A DNA stretch of 45,974 nucleotides, from positions 1 through 45,974 of the IMG/VR virus record IMGVR_UViG_3300038311_000061; one strand, written 5' to 3'. Below are positions 6,984 to 15,528 of this stretch, in pieces; position 1 is the first letter of the stretch; each line of letters starts with the position of its first letter. The translations under genes were made by a program, and so were the position numbers. This DNA is from a virus. Below the pieces are notes generated by a model that saw only the letters and a program-made list of their open reading frames with translations, did not search any database and had not been told where the DNA came from.

Positions 6984-9904
6984 TGACCACAGACATTCTC
7001 AACAATTTAAAGGCCATAAACATAGCCGATGTGGCAACCCGATTGGGATTAAAACCATCCGGATCGCCACACGGTGATCGGCAGATGTTTCATGGACCAC
7101 AAGGCAATGGCAAAACCCCTTCTTTATCCTTGGATCTAAGGAATGGGGTTTTTAAAAACTGGGCGGTCAACGGTGCATCTGGTTCAAATATTGATTTAGT
7201 TATGCACGTCCAAAATAGTGATTTTAATACCGCAATAAACTGGCTGTGCGAAGCTTTTAGAATTGAAAAAACTCACCAGCCAGTTGTGTCCCGAGAAAAA
7301 CCACCATTACACGTATACATCGCTGAAAACTGCCTAAAACAGGCATCAAGCGATGATAGGCTAATTCAATATTTATTAAATCGGGGAATAAGCCAATCGG
7401 TAATCAATCAAGCGATCAAATGCAAAACGATTGGCTTTAATACCTATACCTCGCCATCAAAAAATCCAGGAGAGCCATTTTATGGTGGACCAGCGGTAGC
7501 TTTCATAGTTAGATCCCTAAATCCTGGTCATGTTCAAGCGGTAGATATGCGTTACCTCGATCCTGACCTAAATGGTGGCATGAAAACTCAATGCCACGGC
7601 TCCAAAAAAGGTCAATTTTGGACCGCAAATTACCACGCCGTGAAACCGGCACATACAGTGATAATCGTAGAATCCTGCATCAATGCGCTAACTGTCGAAA
7701 CGGCAGAAATACCAGGCTACGTGGGAATATCCACGCAGGGAGTCGAGAATGCCACGGAGATAAATTGGGGTTTTCTCCGTGGCAAGCGCGCTCTGATCTG
7801 CATGGACAAGGATGGAAAAAAGGGAAACGGAATGTTCCCAGGACAACAGAAATCATGGGAATTATACAATATTCTGTGTAGTTTAGGAATAAGCGCGTTC
7901 CTTATCGATCAATCTTCATGGACTCAGCAAAAGTCGTGTCAGGATGTAATTGACTATCTAGAATCCCACCCCGATGAAGAAAAACAGCTACTTGAAAACA
8001 TCGATAACCAGTCATTCCTAGTAGCCAATGACCGGCTAGAAAAATTAAGACATGTTATATGCCGGTATGACATTGACCTGAACGATCTAGCCAAGCAATC
8101 GATTACCGATGTGAAAACCGCCTTAGAAAGAATTGATAATTACCTTATACCAGGCGTACCTGGGAAGCATAATTGGGGCGAAAAACCGCGAGTTTACCTG
8201 CCCACAATTGACCAGGAAGATTACTGGCGCTTCCGAACCGAACCTGAACATACCACCTTCCTAAAAACCATCACAGTCACAACCGAAGAAAATGGCTCTA
8301 AGGAAAAAATTGAGGAAGAAGTACCTGAGCATGTTGCCGGTTTTAGAATCGCTAATTTGACGAAAGTTATCGTCGCTGGCTATGTGGCGACGTTGAAAGG
8401 CGTGCATGACGATGCGCCCAGTACACTTTATGCCGTCCAGGTACAAACCCGAAAGGACGGTAACCAGTTAGTGAAAAAAGTCTTTGCAGAGGGATTATTC
8501 AATCCTAAAAACTGGGAGGATTCATTCGGACCAATTTATAACCAGCATCATTTCAAGCGTGCTCTGAACATCATGGAAAACATCGCCAACGTGAACCAAC
8601 ACAATGCGGTCAATTTCGTCGGTTTAGCATGGTTCAACGGGCATTTAAAAGTTAACTCCGGCGACACTTGCTACTTTCCTGAACCAGAGCAACAATGTCC
8701 ATATTCCAGTATGAAATTCCACTCTGGCAGCGTTGCCGATGCTCAGAAAATTATTAGCACATTCCAGGACACGTTTGGCCGAAATGCGGCAACGATGATT
8801 CTAACGTGGATATTGGGAACCCATCTCAAGTTATTCACTGGCTACTATCCCCATATGGTAGTGTCTGCCGATAAAGGAACCGGTAAATCCCGCCTAATTG
8901 AAAAGCTCGAAGTGACCACTGGGATTAGGAAATTTAGTTCGGACTCACTAAGTGAGTTTCGCCTAAGAACTGCTACCAGTGGCACTTCATTTCCAATCGC
9001 TTTTGACGAACTCTCTAATACATCTATGAAAAAGCGCTCTTTGCTGGAATCGAGAATGCAGCAATGTTATTCATACGACACCACCAAGACCCGTACCGAC
9101 ATGCTTGAGTTCATTATTATTACTCCAGTACTGGTAAGCGGTGAAGATGTCGATATGCGCAATGTTATTTCAAAAACCGTCTGCGCATCTTTGAAGCGGG
9201 ATTTTCGCGGTGAAGAAATTAATATTCACAACCTTCCCAAGTGGCCAATGCTGCAATGGTTAACATTCCTAACCACAGTTAATCGTAACACTTTCGACCA
9301 AAAGTTAGGCGAATGCCGGACATTTTGCCAGCGGGTAGCATCATCAAAGGATTCGACATCGATGCGGATGATGGAAAACTACGCTCTAGTTTTACTAGCC
9401 TGGAAGCTGGTTTGTGAATTCGCCCAAATCGCCGAAACGCAAGGCGATTACATCAACCACCTAATCAGCGAAATGAACTCCCATATTCAGCAAACGGATG
9501 CCGATAGGGAACCGTGGATGTGGGTGATGGAAAAAATCAGCATGGAACTACACAAGGGAACCTATCCCTACCCGTGGCAAATCAGCCAAGTTAAAAGCGA
9601 GCAACAAAACTACCAGTGTCTCTTGATTAAAATTAGGGACATCATGGACTACATTAATAATTCCAACGATATGCGTGAATTCAGGGAACGCTTGCCGATA
9701 TCAAGCGGAAATGCACTTAAAGCTCAATTAAAGAATGCTGGCATGATATTTAAGGATCCGGTGCACATGCGAATTATGGAAACGGGTAATCGACACATGA
9801 ACTGCATAGCCATCCCATTATTTGGTTTAGCTCAGTACGGAATATTTGTGCCGGGAGCAGATTATGACAGTGATGAACTGTTGAAGGATGTTGCAGGTTT
9901 ATAA
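6983..9904 (+). CDS. Phage replicative primase/helicase (Toprim plus AAA/SF3-like helicase)
   Basis: 973 residues. The N-terminal part (about 1-95) looks like a CHC2-type primase domain without the zinc cysteines (DRQMFHGPQGNGKTPSLSLD). A Toprim domain follows at about 225-320, with the acidic motifs VESCINAL and CMDKDGKKG. A middle domain contains VIVAGYVATLKGVHDDAPS. At about 620-760 lies a helicase ATPase with Walker A (SADKGTGKSRL) and Walker B (IAFDELSN). The combination matches DUF927/Toprim replication proteins of temperate phages and P4-like elements, which prime and unwind at the phage origin. It heads a cluster of small genes running to 11.4 kb. Confidence 0.9.
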   Translation: MTTDILNNLKAINIADVATRLGLKPSGSPHGDRQMFHGPQGNGKTPSLSLDLRNGVFKNWAVNGASGSNIDLVMHVQNSDFNTAINWLCEAFRIEKTHQPVVSREKPPLHVYIAENCLKQASSDDRLIQYLLNRGISQSVINQAIKCKTIGFNTYTSPSKNPGEPFYGGPAVAFIVRSLNPGHVQAVDMRYLDPDLNGGMKTQCHGSKKGQFWTANYHAVKPAHTVIIVESCINALTVETAEIPGYVGISTQGVENATEINWGFLRGKRALICMDKDGKKGNGMFPGQQKSWELYNILCSLGISAFLIDQSSWTQQKSCQDVIDYLESHPDEEKQLLENIDNQSFLVANDRLEKLRHVICRYDIDLNDLAKQSITDVKTALERIDNYLIPGVPGKHNWGEKPRVYLPTIDQEDYWRFRTEPEHTTFLKTITVTTEENGSKEKIEEEVPEHVAGFRIANLTKVIVAGYVATLKGVHDDAPSTLYAVQVQTRKDGNQLVKKVFAEGLFNPKNWEDSFGPIYNQHHFKRALNIMENIANVNQHNAVNFVGLAWFNGHLKVNSGDTCYFPEPEQQCPYSSMKFHSGSVADAQKIISTFQDTFGRNAATMILTWILGTHLKLFTGYYPHMVVSADKGTGKSRLIEKLEVTTGIRKFSSDSLSEFRLRTATSGTSFPIAFDELSNTSMKKRSLLESRMQQCYSYDTTKTRTDMLEFIIITPVLVSGEDVDMRNVISKTVCASLKRDFRGEEINIHNLPKWPMLQWLTFLTTVNRNTFDQKLGECRTFCQRVASSKDSTSMRMMENYALVLLAWKLVCEFAQIAETQGDYINHLISEMNSHIQQTDADREPWMWVMEKISMELHKGTYPYPWQISQVKSEQQNYQCLLIKIRDIMDYINNSNDMREFRERLPISSGNALKAQLKNAGMIFKDPVHMRIMETGNRHMNCIAIPLFGLAQYGIFVPGADYDSDELLKDVAGL

Positions 9905-9915
9905 GAGGAATAAAG

Positions 9916-10194
9916 ATGAAAAATATTCAAACATGGCAATCTATTGAATCAGCACCAAGGGATAGTACCGCTATTATAGTTACAACGACTATAGTAGCTC
10001 CACTTACTCGACTTGTTAGAGCTGAAGCTACTTTAGACGAATGTGACGAAACAAACACCGCTATCGTCACATGGTCAAAAGAAAAAAGAGACTGGGTTAG
10101 TTATTCATTTTTATCGCCAACGACTCTGTCTTATGAAATCGTGCAATTGAGTTTTGAACCTACGCACTGGATGTCTTTGCCCCCTCCGCCCTAA
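9916..10194 (+). CDS. DUF551-like small phage protein
   Basis: 92 residues beginning WQSIESAPRDSTAIIV and ending FEPTHWMSLPPPP. The terminal PTHWMxLPxPP motif and the IESAP start are hallmarks of DUF551 proteins, frequent in gammaproteobacterial prophages and of unknown function. A good AGAGGAATAAAG site precedes the ATG, 11 bases after the primase stop. Confidence 0.8.
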   Translation: MKNIQTWQSIESAPRDSTAIIVTTTIVAPLTRLVRAEATLDECDETNTAIVTWSKEKRDWVSYSFLSPTTLSYEIVQLSFEPTHWMSLPPPP

Positions 10195-10212
10195 GTACCA
10201 GAGGAATAAAAA

Positions 10213-10416
10213 ATGAACCTTCAATCCGACTATCAAGCGTTACAGTATGAACTATATAAACTCAAGCAAGAAAAAAAGTTATTAAGGTCTAAGTTAAACA
10301 GGGTCTGTTGTAGGCACAGATATATTCAGGATGAATTACGGAAACATATGAAGGCATGGAGATCCAGACAAAGAATGAAACAAACATCAATAGATGGGGC
10401 ACTAGAATTTCGGTGA
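10213..10416 (+). CDS. Small basic coiled-coil protein
   Basis: 67 residues. The first half (DYQALQYELYKLKQEKKLLRSKLNRV) is a clear heptad-type helix, followed by a basic stretch. It is preceded by a GAGGAATAAAAA site. Its stop TGA overlaps the GTG start of the next gene (GTGA), so the two are translationally coupled. No family was recognised. Confidence 0.65.
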   Translation: MNLQSDYQALQYELYKLKQEKKLLRSKLNRVCCRHRYIQDELRKHMKAWRSRQRMKQTSIDGALEFR

Positions 10417-10616
10417 CACTTCAGCCATTGAGTTACATCAACGAATATACTGACTCTGGCAAAGCTTTATCCAGCTTACGTCGTAAAATCGATAGTTTAA
10501 CCATTGTCTTTGAAGGTTTGGCAACCGGTTCAAATTGGAATCAATCAGCGTTAGATGGCATATGGCTGCTATTGCGAGACCTTCAACAACATATTGCCAT
10601 GCTGGATAAGGAGTAA
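10413..10616 (+). CDS. Small dispersed-family protein, paralog 1
   Basis: 67 residues from a GTG start that overlaps the previous stop. The start is supported by paralog 4 (45142-45378), which begins MTLQ where this one reads VTLQ; an ATG at 10356 is the alternative. The family signature is LRRKIDSLTIVFEGLATGSNWNQSALDGIWLLLRDLQQHIAML. Three further members lie at 16312, 26770 and 45378. It is probably an all-helical protein with acidic ends and unknown function. Unlike the other three, it has no terminator-plus-leader unit upstream and is expressed from the early operon. Confidence 0.75.
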   Translation: MTLQPLSYINEYTDSGKALSSLRRKIDSLTIVFEGLATGSNWNQSALDGIWLLLRDLQQHIAMLDKE

Positions 10617-10685
10617 TCGCTATGACTAATTAAACTATCCCACAACGCCTTAATTATCTCGAAACACCGTAAAGGAGAATTGACT

Positions 10686-10982
10686 ATGATAAATTTACCT
10701 ATCTTTGAATTTCAAGATCATCCGGTACGCAATGTCGAGCATCGTTAGATTCGACTTTCAATAAAGATTACGAATGGAAGGAGGAGGAAAGGGCACTAGT
10801 CACCATGCAACTTAAAGAAGTACCGATTTCGTTATGTATGGAAACAGTTGAAACTTGTTAATGAATTGCGAAAACAAAGACGTTGGAACGAAGTCGGGAA
10901 AATATCACGAGAGGATTTTTCAGACGAATATGAAAGTTTACTTAGATATCGAAACGACAGGGCTGGACCCAGTAAACGATGA
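10686..10982 (+). pseudogene. Decayed antirepressor-like or early gene
   Basis: A strong AAGGAGAATTGACT site precedes an ATG that opens MINLPIFEFQDHPVRNVEHR and then stops at 10746. The opening resembles BRO-N/Ant antirepressor N-termini. Coding-like sequence goes on in another frame (STFNKDYEWKEEERALVTMQ) to 10861. It then returns to the first frame (RYVWKQLKLVNELRKQRRW and onward) up to a TGA at 10980-10982. The simplest reading is one gene with two frameshifts. It could instead be several tiny genes. The last part overlaps the start of the exonuclease gene. Confidence 0.4.
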
Positions 10983-11457
10983 GTTACTGGAAATCGCTAT
11001 AGTTGATGGTAGCGGTACAGCAGTGCTTAATACGCTCATCAGACCCACTAATAACCTCATATGGCCAGATGCAGAAGCGATTCACGGTATCACTCCCGAA
11101 ATGGTTACACACGCTCCAGAGCTTTACCTGATTGCCCCTCAAATTGAATCAGCCGTAACAGGGAAAGACGTTATTACCTACAACGCAAGCTTCGATGCCG
11201 GATTCTTGGGTTCACTGTTGTCGTCGGCGGGTTCTGTACAGTGCTGTATGGAAGTTTGGGCAGAACATGTCGGCGAATGGTCTGAATATCACGGCGGCTA
11301 CCGTTGGCAAAGTTTGGCTGAAGCCGCTGCTGTCGTGCATTTTGATTGGCCTAGCAAAGCACATCGTGCTCTTGCTGATGCGCTAGCTTGTCGAGCAGTG
11401 TGGCAATACCTGGCAGATCCAGATGAACGTAAGCGCGTGGATGCTATTAAAAGTTGA
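10930..11457 (+). CDS. DnaQ-like 3'-5' exonuclease (DEDDh)
   Basis: 175 residues from MKVYLDIETTGLDP. All DEDDh motifs are present: Exo I DIETTG, the HGITPEMV stretch, Exo II YNASFDAGFL and Exo III HRALADALA with the catalytic His. This is the fold of DNA polymerase III epsilon / RNase T nucleases. A longer frame starts at 10855, but the family begins at the strand MKVYLDIE, so 10930 is preferred. It is the last gene of the early operon, just before a strong terminator, and follows paralog 1 and a decayed gene. Likely role: processing of DNA ends or RNA during phage replication or host takeover. Confidence 0.85.
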   Translation: MKVYLDIETTGLDPVNDELLEIAIVDGSGTAVLNTLIRPTNNLIWPDAEAIHGITPEMVTHAPELYLIAPQIESAVTGKDVITYNASFDAGFLGSLLSSAGSVQCCMEVWAEHVGEWSEYHGGYRWQSLAEAAAVVHFDWPSKAHRALADALACRAVWQYLADPDERKRVDAIKS

Positions 11458-11494
11458 TTATTCACTAATATTTCTCTCCTCTCCTACCTCCTTC

Positions 11495-11520
11495 GGTGTC
11501 TTGATAGGCACCTTTTTTTT
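11495..11520 (+). terminator. Rho-independent terminator of the early operon
   Basis: GGTGTC-TTGATA-GGCACC (one G-U pair) followed by eight T. It lies about 40 bases after the exonuclease stop and closes the rightward early operon. Confidence 0.85.
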
Positions 11521-11664
11521 GCCCTAGCTATAAAATTATAAAATTAATTATTGTTACACAAGTTGTAATGTCAAACATTTCTACACACAACTAGTGGATA
11601 TTCCCAGAATTTCACTAAATGAGGGTTAAAGACACGTAAGTAATTGATTTTGGTGAGACGTGCT

Positions 11665-11852
11665 TGTTGAATTTTTCACCCCTAATTCAACAGGCATTGA
11701 GTACTATTAATAAATACTTATTTTTAAAGAAAAATAATATATATTATAATAATAAGGCTGTTGAATTTTTCACCCCTAATTCAACAGGCATTGAGTACTA
11801 TTAATAAATACTTATTTTTAAAGAAAAATAATAAATATTATAATAATAAGGT
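11665..11852. repeat. Two tandem copies of a 94-bp repeat
   Basis: Copies at 11665-11758 and 11759-11852 differ by only a few bases, and a third begins (TTGTTG) before the sequence diverges. Each copy holds a perfect 9-bp inverted repeat TGTTGAATT...AATTCAACA, followed by a very A/T-rich tail. More GTTGA/TCAAC words follow up to 11970. The stretch 11521-12028 has no gene. It could be a recombination site region of the neighbouring broken serine recombinase, a replication origin with iterons, or a regulatory region. Confidence 0.8.
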
Positions 11853-11946
11853 TGTTGCGATTTTAATTTCCCTACTCAACATCGGTTGTTCTTTTTAACA
11901 GTTGTTGAGCAGTTTCAACAAGGTAAAAACTCTGTTAAACTAGCGA

Positions 11947-11970
11947 AACAATTCACTTTTTTGAATTGTT
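11947..11970. promoter_or_regulatory. 9-bp inverted repeat upstream of the coiled-coil membrane gene
   Basis: AACAATTCA, a 6-nt spacer, TGAATTGTT. A second GC-rich hairpin (CCCAG...CTGGG, 11976-11999) follows. They share the TTGAAT word with the 94-bp repeats. Possible operator or crossover site. Confidence 0.5.
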
Positions 11971-12028
11971 GAATGCCCAGTGTTGAGTGTTGCGCTGGGA
12001 ATGTGTGTGTATAGATCTGGAGAAAAAA

Positions 12029-12385
12029 ATGCAGATACCTATTGAAAATTACCTCGCTATTAGTGAAGGAATTATTGGTTCATTCCGGCAAGATCGAGAT
12101 AAGCGCCGGTTTTTTGTCCTGTTCGTGATGTTGTTGGTAACAATAGCAATGAATGTTGCGAATGCGCAGACAATTAAAGAGTATGGCAATAAGCTGGATC
12201 AGCATAGTATCCAGCTCCACGACCTAAATAATAAGTTTGAGCGTGTGCTTGTAGCTATGAGTTCGCAGAAAGACCGAGATAGCGAACAGGACGAGCGTTT
12301 AAAGGAGTTAGAGAGAGAAAATGAGGAGCAAGATGAGAAGAACAAAGAGCAAGATAAGAGAATTGATAAGTTAGAGGAGGAATAA
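12029..12385 (+). CDS. Membrane-anchored coiled-coil protein
   Basis: 118 residues. A short N-terminal region is followed by one transmembrane helix (FFVLFVMLLVTIAMNVANA, about residues 28-46) and a long charged coiled coil rich in Glu, Asp, Lys and Gln to the C-terminus. The ATG at 12029 has a GGAG site 8 bases upstream; a longer frame from 11987 lacks one. The layout resembles an inner-membrane spanin or an accessory protein of a mobile element. It stands directly in front of the broken serine recombinase (4-base gap), so it probably belonged to the same inserted element. Confidence 0.7.
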   Translation: MQIPIENYLAISEGIIGSFRQDRDKRRFFVLFVMLLVTIAMNVANAQTIKEYGNKLDQHSIQLHDLNNKFERVLVAMSSQKDRDSEQDERLKELERENEEQDEKNKEQDKRIDKLEEE

Positions 12386-12389
12386 TAAA

Positions 12390-12555
12390 TTGTTCATCGC
12401 CATCATCCACGCCCGTGTCAGCACTGACGAACAAGCTGCTGAACAACTCCCTATAAAAAGCCAGATCGATGCTGGTTATACTTTGGTAGATAAGCTAAAG
12501 GCTAAAGTCAGCCAAGTTTTTACCGAGGAAGGTGTGTCTGGTCGGTCGATGCACC
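12390..12555 (+). pseudogene. Large serine recombinase, N-terminal fragment
   Basis: A TTG start after AGAGGAGGAATAATAAA opens LFIAIIHARVSTDEQAAEQL, with the catalytic Ser in ARVSTDEQ, and continues to EEGVSGRSMHR. It then breaks off where an ISAs1 remnant begins. The rest of the catalytic domain (about 80 codons by family comparison) is missing. The remainder of the gene resumes at 13042 and again after the IS4 element. With the later nonsense codon this gene has several independent lesions and cannot be functional. Confidence 0.85.
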
Positions 12556-13041
12556 GGTAAGTATTTTTGGAGAAGAAATTGATAAGGGGCATGGACGCTT
12601 GGAAATACGACGCTACTGGGTGACGATAAATACGCAGCATTTAGATACACTCCCTTCAGTTGAAAAATGGAAGGGGTTAATGAGTATGGGTATGGTAGAT
12701 CGTCGTTGTCGGATTGGTGAGAAACAGACTTGTGAACGACGTTATTTCGTAAATTCTATTGCTGCAGATGCGAAGCTTTTTTCTGAAGCTGTGCGTGGGT
12801 ATTGGGGGATAGAAAATCATTTGCATTGGCGGTTGGATGTCTTGTTTCGTGAGGATGCTAGTCGAATTCGTAAAGGGAATGCGCCAGCTATTATGGCTAC
12901 AGTACGTCATTTGTGCTTGGGGCTTTTTGATGTGGATACCACCATTTCTAACCTCGCTAAAAAAACGTCGAAAGGCTAGTTGGAATGATCGGTACCGCGC
13001 TAATATTGTCTTTGGTAAGTATTTTTAATGCGCTGGCCCTG
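12556..13041 (+). mobile_element. ISAs1-family remnant (3' end with transposase C-terminus)
   Basis: The frame from about 12558 reads GEEIDKGHGRLEIRRYWVT, then GYWGIENHLHWRLDVLFREDASRIRKGN (each segment matches ISAs1/H-repeat DDE transposases, including the terminal Glu region). The reading frame breaks at a run of seven A (12959-12965). The true C-terminus (LKKRRKASWNDRYRANIVF) continues in another frame to a TAA near 13026. The sequence then ends in GCGCTGGCCCTG, the expected right end of an ISAs1 element. The left half is gone. The 13-mer GGTAAGTATTTTT occurs at both 12556 and 13014, which may reflect the deletion event. Confidence 0.85.
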
Positions 13042-13064
13042 TATGAAAAATAATGCTGCTAATG
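13042..13064 (+). pseudogene. Serine recombinase, short middle fragment between two insertions
   Basis: After the ISAs1 end, the bases up to the IS4 element encode MKNNAAN in the frame that resumes as GYFNRGRVPYGYRV after the IS4 element. They are followed directly by the IS4 inverted repeat. The last ten bases, GCTGCTAATG (13055-13064), are the left copy of the IS4 target duplication. Confidence 0.75.
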
Positions 13065-14279
13065 CTCTGTACAGGACATTAATTGAATTTATGTGTAGAT
13101 AAGTATATTAATGCGATAGAATGGTCATATTATGTTAAAAATAGGCAGTTACCAACTTACCTAAGGATCAAACATGACCACAACCACTCTACTCGCTCAA
13201 GAATTATCTCCTTTAAACTGGTCCGGTGCAAGACTGATTTTGATAGCCCATTTTCTCATTGGGGTAATCAAATTACGCACCGTCAACTTAGTGCGGTTAG
13301 CGGGCGTCTTTGATACAAAGGTGGAAGTCGATTCCAACTACAAGCGCCTCCAACGCTTCTTCCGACATTTTGAACTGGATTTTGATGCGGTTGCTCGGCT
13401 CATCTATCGATGGTTACCAAGTGGAGAATGGATACTCTGTTTGGACCGAACCAATTGGCAGATAGGTACTACGAGTGTGAACGTTTTGGTATTGGCTGTA
13501 GCATATCGAGGGATTGCAATACCCCTCATTTGGACTGGTCTTAATAAGAAAGGAAATTCCAGTACCAAAGAACGAATAACCTTGTTGGAGCGCTTTATTA
13601 AACTGTTTGGTAAAGAGCGGATAGCTTACCTTACTGCGGATCGAGAGTTTCGTGGCCATGATTGGCTACGCTACCTCGTTTCCGAGCAAATTCCGTTTCG
13701 AGTGCGAATCCCGAATAATACTCAGGTACCCAATCGGCATCGAAACCAGACCGTGCCGGTCACTCGCCTCTTTCGGTTGAGAGTCGGTGAAGTCATGGTA
13801 CTTAGCTCAGCAAGAAGAGTTTGGGGCATTTCGGTTTATCTCGGAGCCGTGCGTACTCCAGAGGAACTCGCCATTATTATCGCCAACGCGCATAACCAAC
13901 ATCTCGTGGCGGATTATGCTCGTCGTTGGGAAATTGAGACCTTATTTGGGTGCCTGAAATCACGGGGATTTGACTTAGAACAGACCCGTTTACGTGACCC
14001 ACAAAGGTTGAGTAAACTTCTAGCACTTCTAGCCATGGCCTTTTGTTGGTGTTATCGAATCGGCGAATGGCAGGCGACGCAAAAACCCATCCGGCGCTTG
14101 AAACATGGACGTCCGGTTTATTGCCTCTTTCGTTATGGGTTAGATTATCTGAGCCGAATACTCTTCCAGGCGGGATCAAGGTTTGGTCAATTCAAGGAGA
14201 TATTGGAATGGCTCTTTGGTAAAAAAACTACTATAAATTCTATTCTTTGCTAATAGATTTTATTAATGTCCTGTACAGA
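13065..14279 (+). mobile_element. Complete IS4-family insertion sequence
   Basis: About 1.2 kb bounded by inverted repeats. The left copy is CTCTGTACAGGACATTAAT at 13065-13083. Its exact reverse complement lies at 14262-14280; the outermost G is shared with the duplicated target. The flanks GCTGCTAATG at 13055-13064 and 14280-14289 form a 10-bp target-site duplication, normal for IS4-family elements. The transposase is intact, so the insertion may be recent. The element splits the already damaged serine recombinase. Confidence 0.93.
13174..14253 (+). CDS. IS4-family transposase
   Basis: 359 residues, apparently full length. DDE residues: the first Asp in WILCLDRTNWQIG, the second in YLTADREFRG, and Glu in the YREK signature YARRWEIETLFGCLKSRGFD. 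The C-terminus ends a few bases before the right inverted repeat. It moves the element by cut-and-paste. It is transcribed in the same direction as the recombinase it interrupts. Confidence 0.92.
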   Translation: MTTTTLLAQELSPLNWSGARLILIAHFLIGVIKLRTVNLVRLAGVFDTKVEVDSNYKRLQRFFRHFELDFDAVARLIYRWLPSGEWILCLDRTNWQIGTTSVNVLVLAVAYRGIAIPLIWTGLNKKGNSSTKERITLLERFIKLFGKERIAYLTADREFRGHDWLRYLVSEQIPFRVRIPNNTQVPNRHRNQTVPVTRLFRLRVGEVMVLSSARRVWGISVYLGAVRTPEELAIIIANAHNQHLVADYARRWEIETLFGCLKSRGFDLEQTRLRDPQRLSKLLALLAMAFCWCYRIGEWQATQKPIRRLKHGRPVYCLFRYGLDYLSRILFQAGSRFGQFKEILEWLFGKKTTINSILC

Positions 14280-14280
14280 G

Positions 14281-15464
14281 CTGCTAATGGTTATTTTAAT
14301 AGGGGTAGGGTGCCATATGGTTACCGAGTTATTCCCGATGGGGCTAACCCAAAGCGTAGGCGGTTAGCTATTGAACCGGGGGAGAGTGTTGTAGTCTATG
14401 CTATGTTCAAGGAAAGGCTAAGGGGTATGGGGGCTAAGAATTTATCCCGGTATCTAAATACCCTAGGAGGTAATAGAGGTAGACCGTGGAATAAAGCCAG
14501 TGTGACCGGTGTTTTAAGGAGTGAAGCGGTTATCGGACGAACTGTTTTCAACCGTTATGACAAAACTCATGGTAAGCGACTAAAAGATGAAAGTGAATGG
14601 ATTCGAGTTGACAGTCACGAGCCGATTATTGATATTGGCACATGGCAAATCGTTCAAGAAATGATGAATGAAGGAATTAATCCAGCATCTGGTAGCCCAA
14701 ATAGCAGACATCTTTTTACCGGTTTGTGTCGTTGTGCTAAGTGTGGGTCGATAATGTTAGCTAAGAGTAGCCGTGGTGGTAAATATTACTACTATGAGTG
14801 TGGTAGTAAGTCTAAGTATGACCGATGTGACTAAAAGGCTGTAAGACTTGATAAAGTTGAAGATTCTTTGATTGATGTAATTTGCCAACGTGTTTTTAGT
14901 CCTACAGCTTTGCGTGAAATAGTTGACGACATGAAAAAACTATACCTTGAGCACCAACAAAAGAGAAGTCGCCAGTGGCAAGAATCCAATGCAAGGCTGA
15001 TTAAATTAAGACAGGAAATTGATAATTTATTGGATGTTTTGCAGTCTGTTGGAACAGAAAATACAGAAATCGTCGATAGGTTGAAAGAAAAGTCAATTGA
15101 AAAGCAGCGATTGGAAGCCCTAGTTGCTACTAATGGCAGTAAGATGGTGAGGGATCTTAATTCACTTAAGATAGATACAAACTTGTTAAGTGAATATCTA
15201 ATTAATATGGTAAATAAATTTAGGCTTAATGAATCGTCAAGAATAAGAGCGTTTTTTAAAATGTTCATTCAAAAAGTACTCTTATCTGAAGTACAAATTG
15301 AATTATTTTATAGTCCAGAAATAATAATAAATACAAAGGCTTATATTGAAGTACCTAGCATGGTCTGGAAAGATGTTAAGTGGCTCCCCGGGACAACCAT
15401 ATTAAGTAGTTATAAGTTAATTAAAATCGATATTCAATTGCCAAGGTACTCCCTGACCACCTAG
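14281..15464 (+). pseudogene. Large serine recombinase, C-terminal part with internal TAA
   Basis: The frame picks up with AANGYFNRGRVPYGYRV, then the recombinase domain (VYAMFKERLRGMGAKNLSRY, NKASVTGVLRSEAVIGRTVF) and a zinc ribbon (CRCAKCGSIM...YYYECGSK..DRCD). A TAA at 14832-14834 interrupts it. The same frame then stays open from KAVRLDKVEDSLIDVICQRV through a long coiled-coil region to 15464. The TAA is therefore a point nonsense mutation within one gene. Together with the 5' deletion and two IS insertions the integrase function is lost. The bases 15465-15528 hold nothing I recognise. Confidence 0.88.
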
Positions 15465-15528
15465 CCATGCCATCACGCTGACTGCGAAGTTTAGCTCTGT
15501 ATGATTTTTAAAAAAATGATTTCCATTT

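Noticed and set aside
11665-11852. CRISPR array
   Set aside because: There are only two direct copies of a 94-bp unit with no spacers between them, and no cas genes are present.
14831-15268. 145-codon minus-strand frame
   Set aside because: It lies opposite the recombinase C-terminal part, has low-complexity Ser/Leu content and no recognisable motif.
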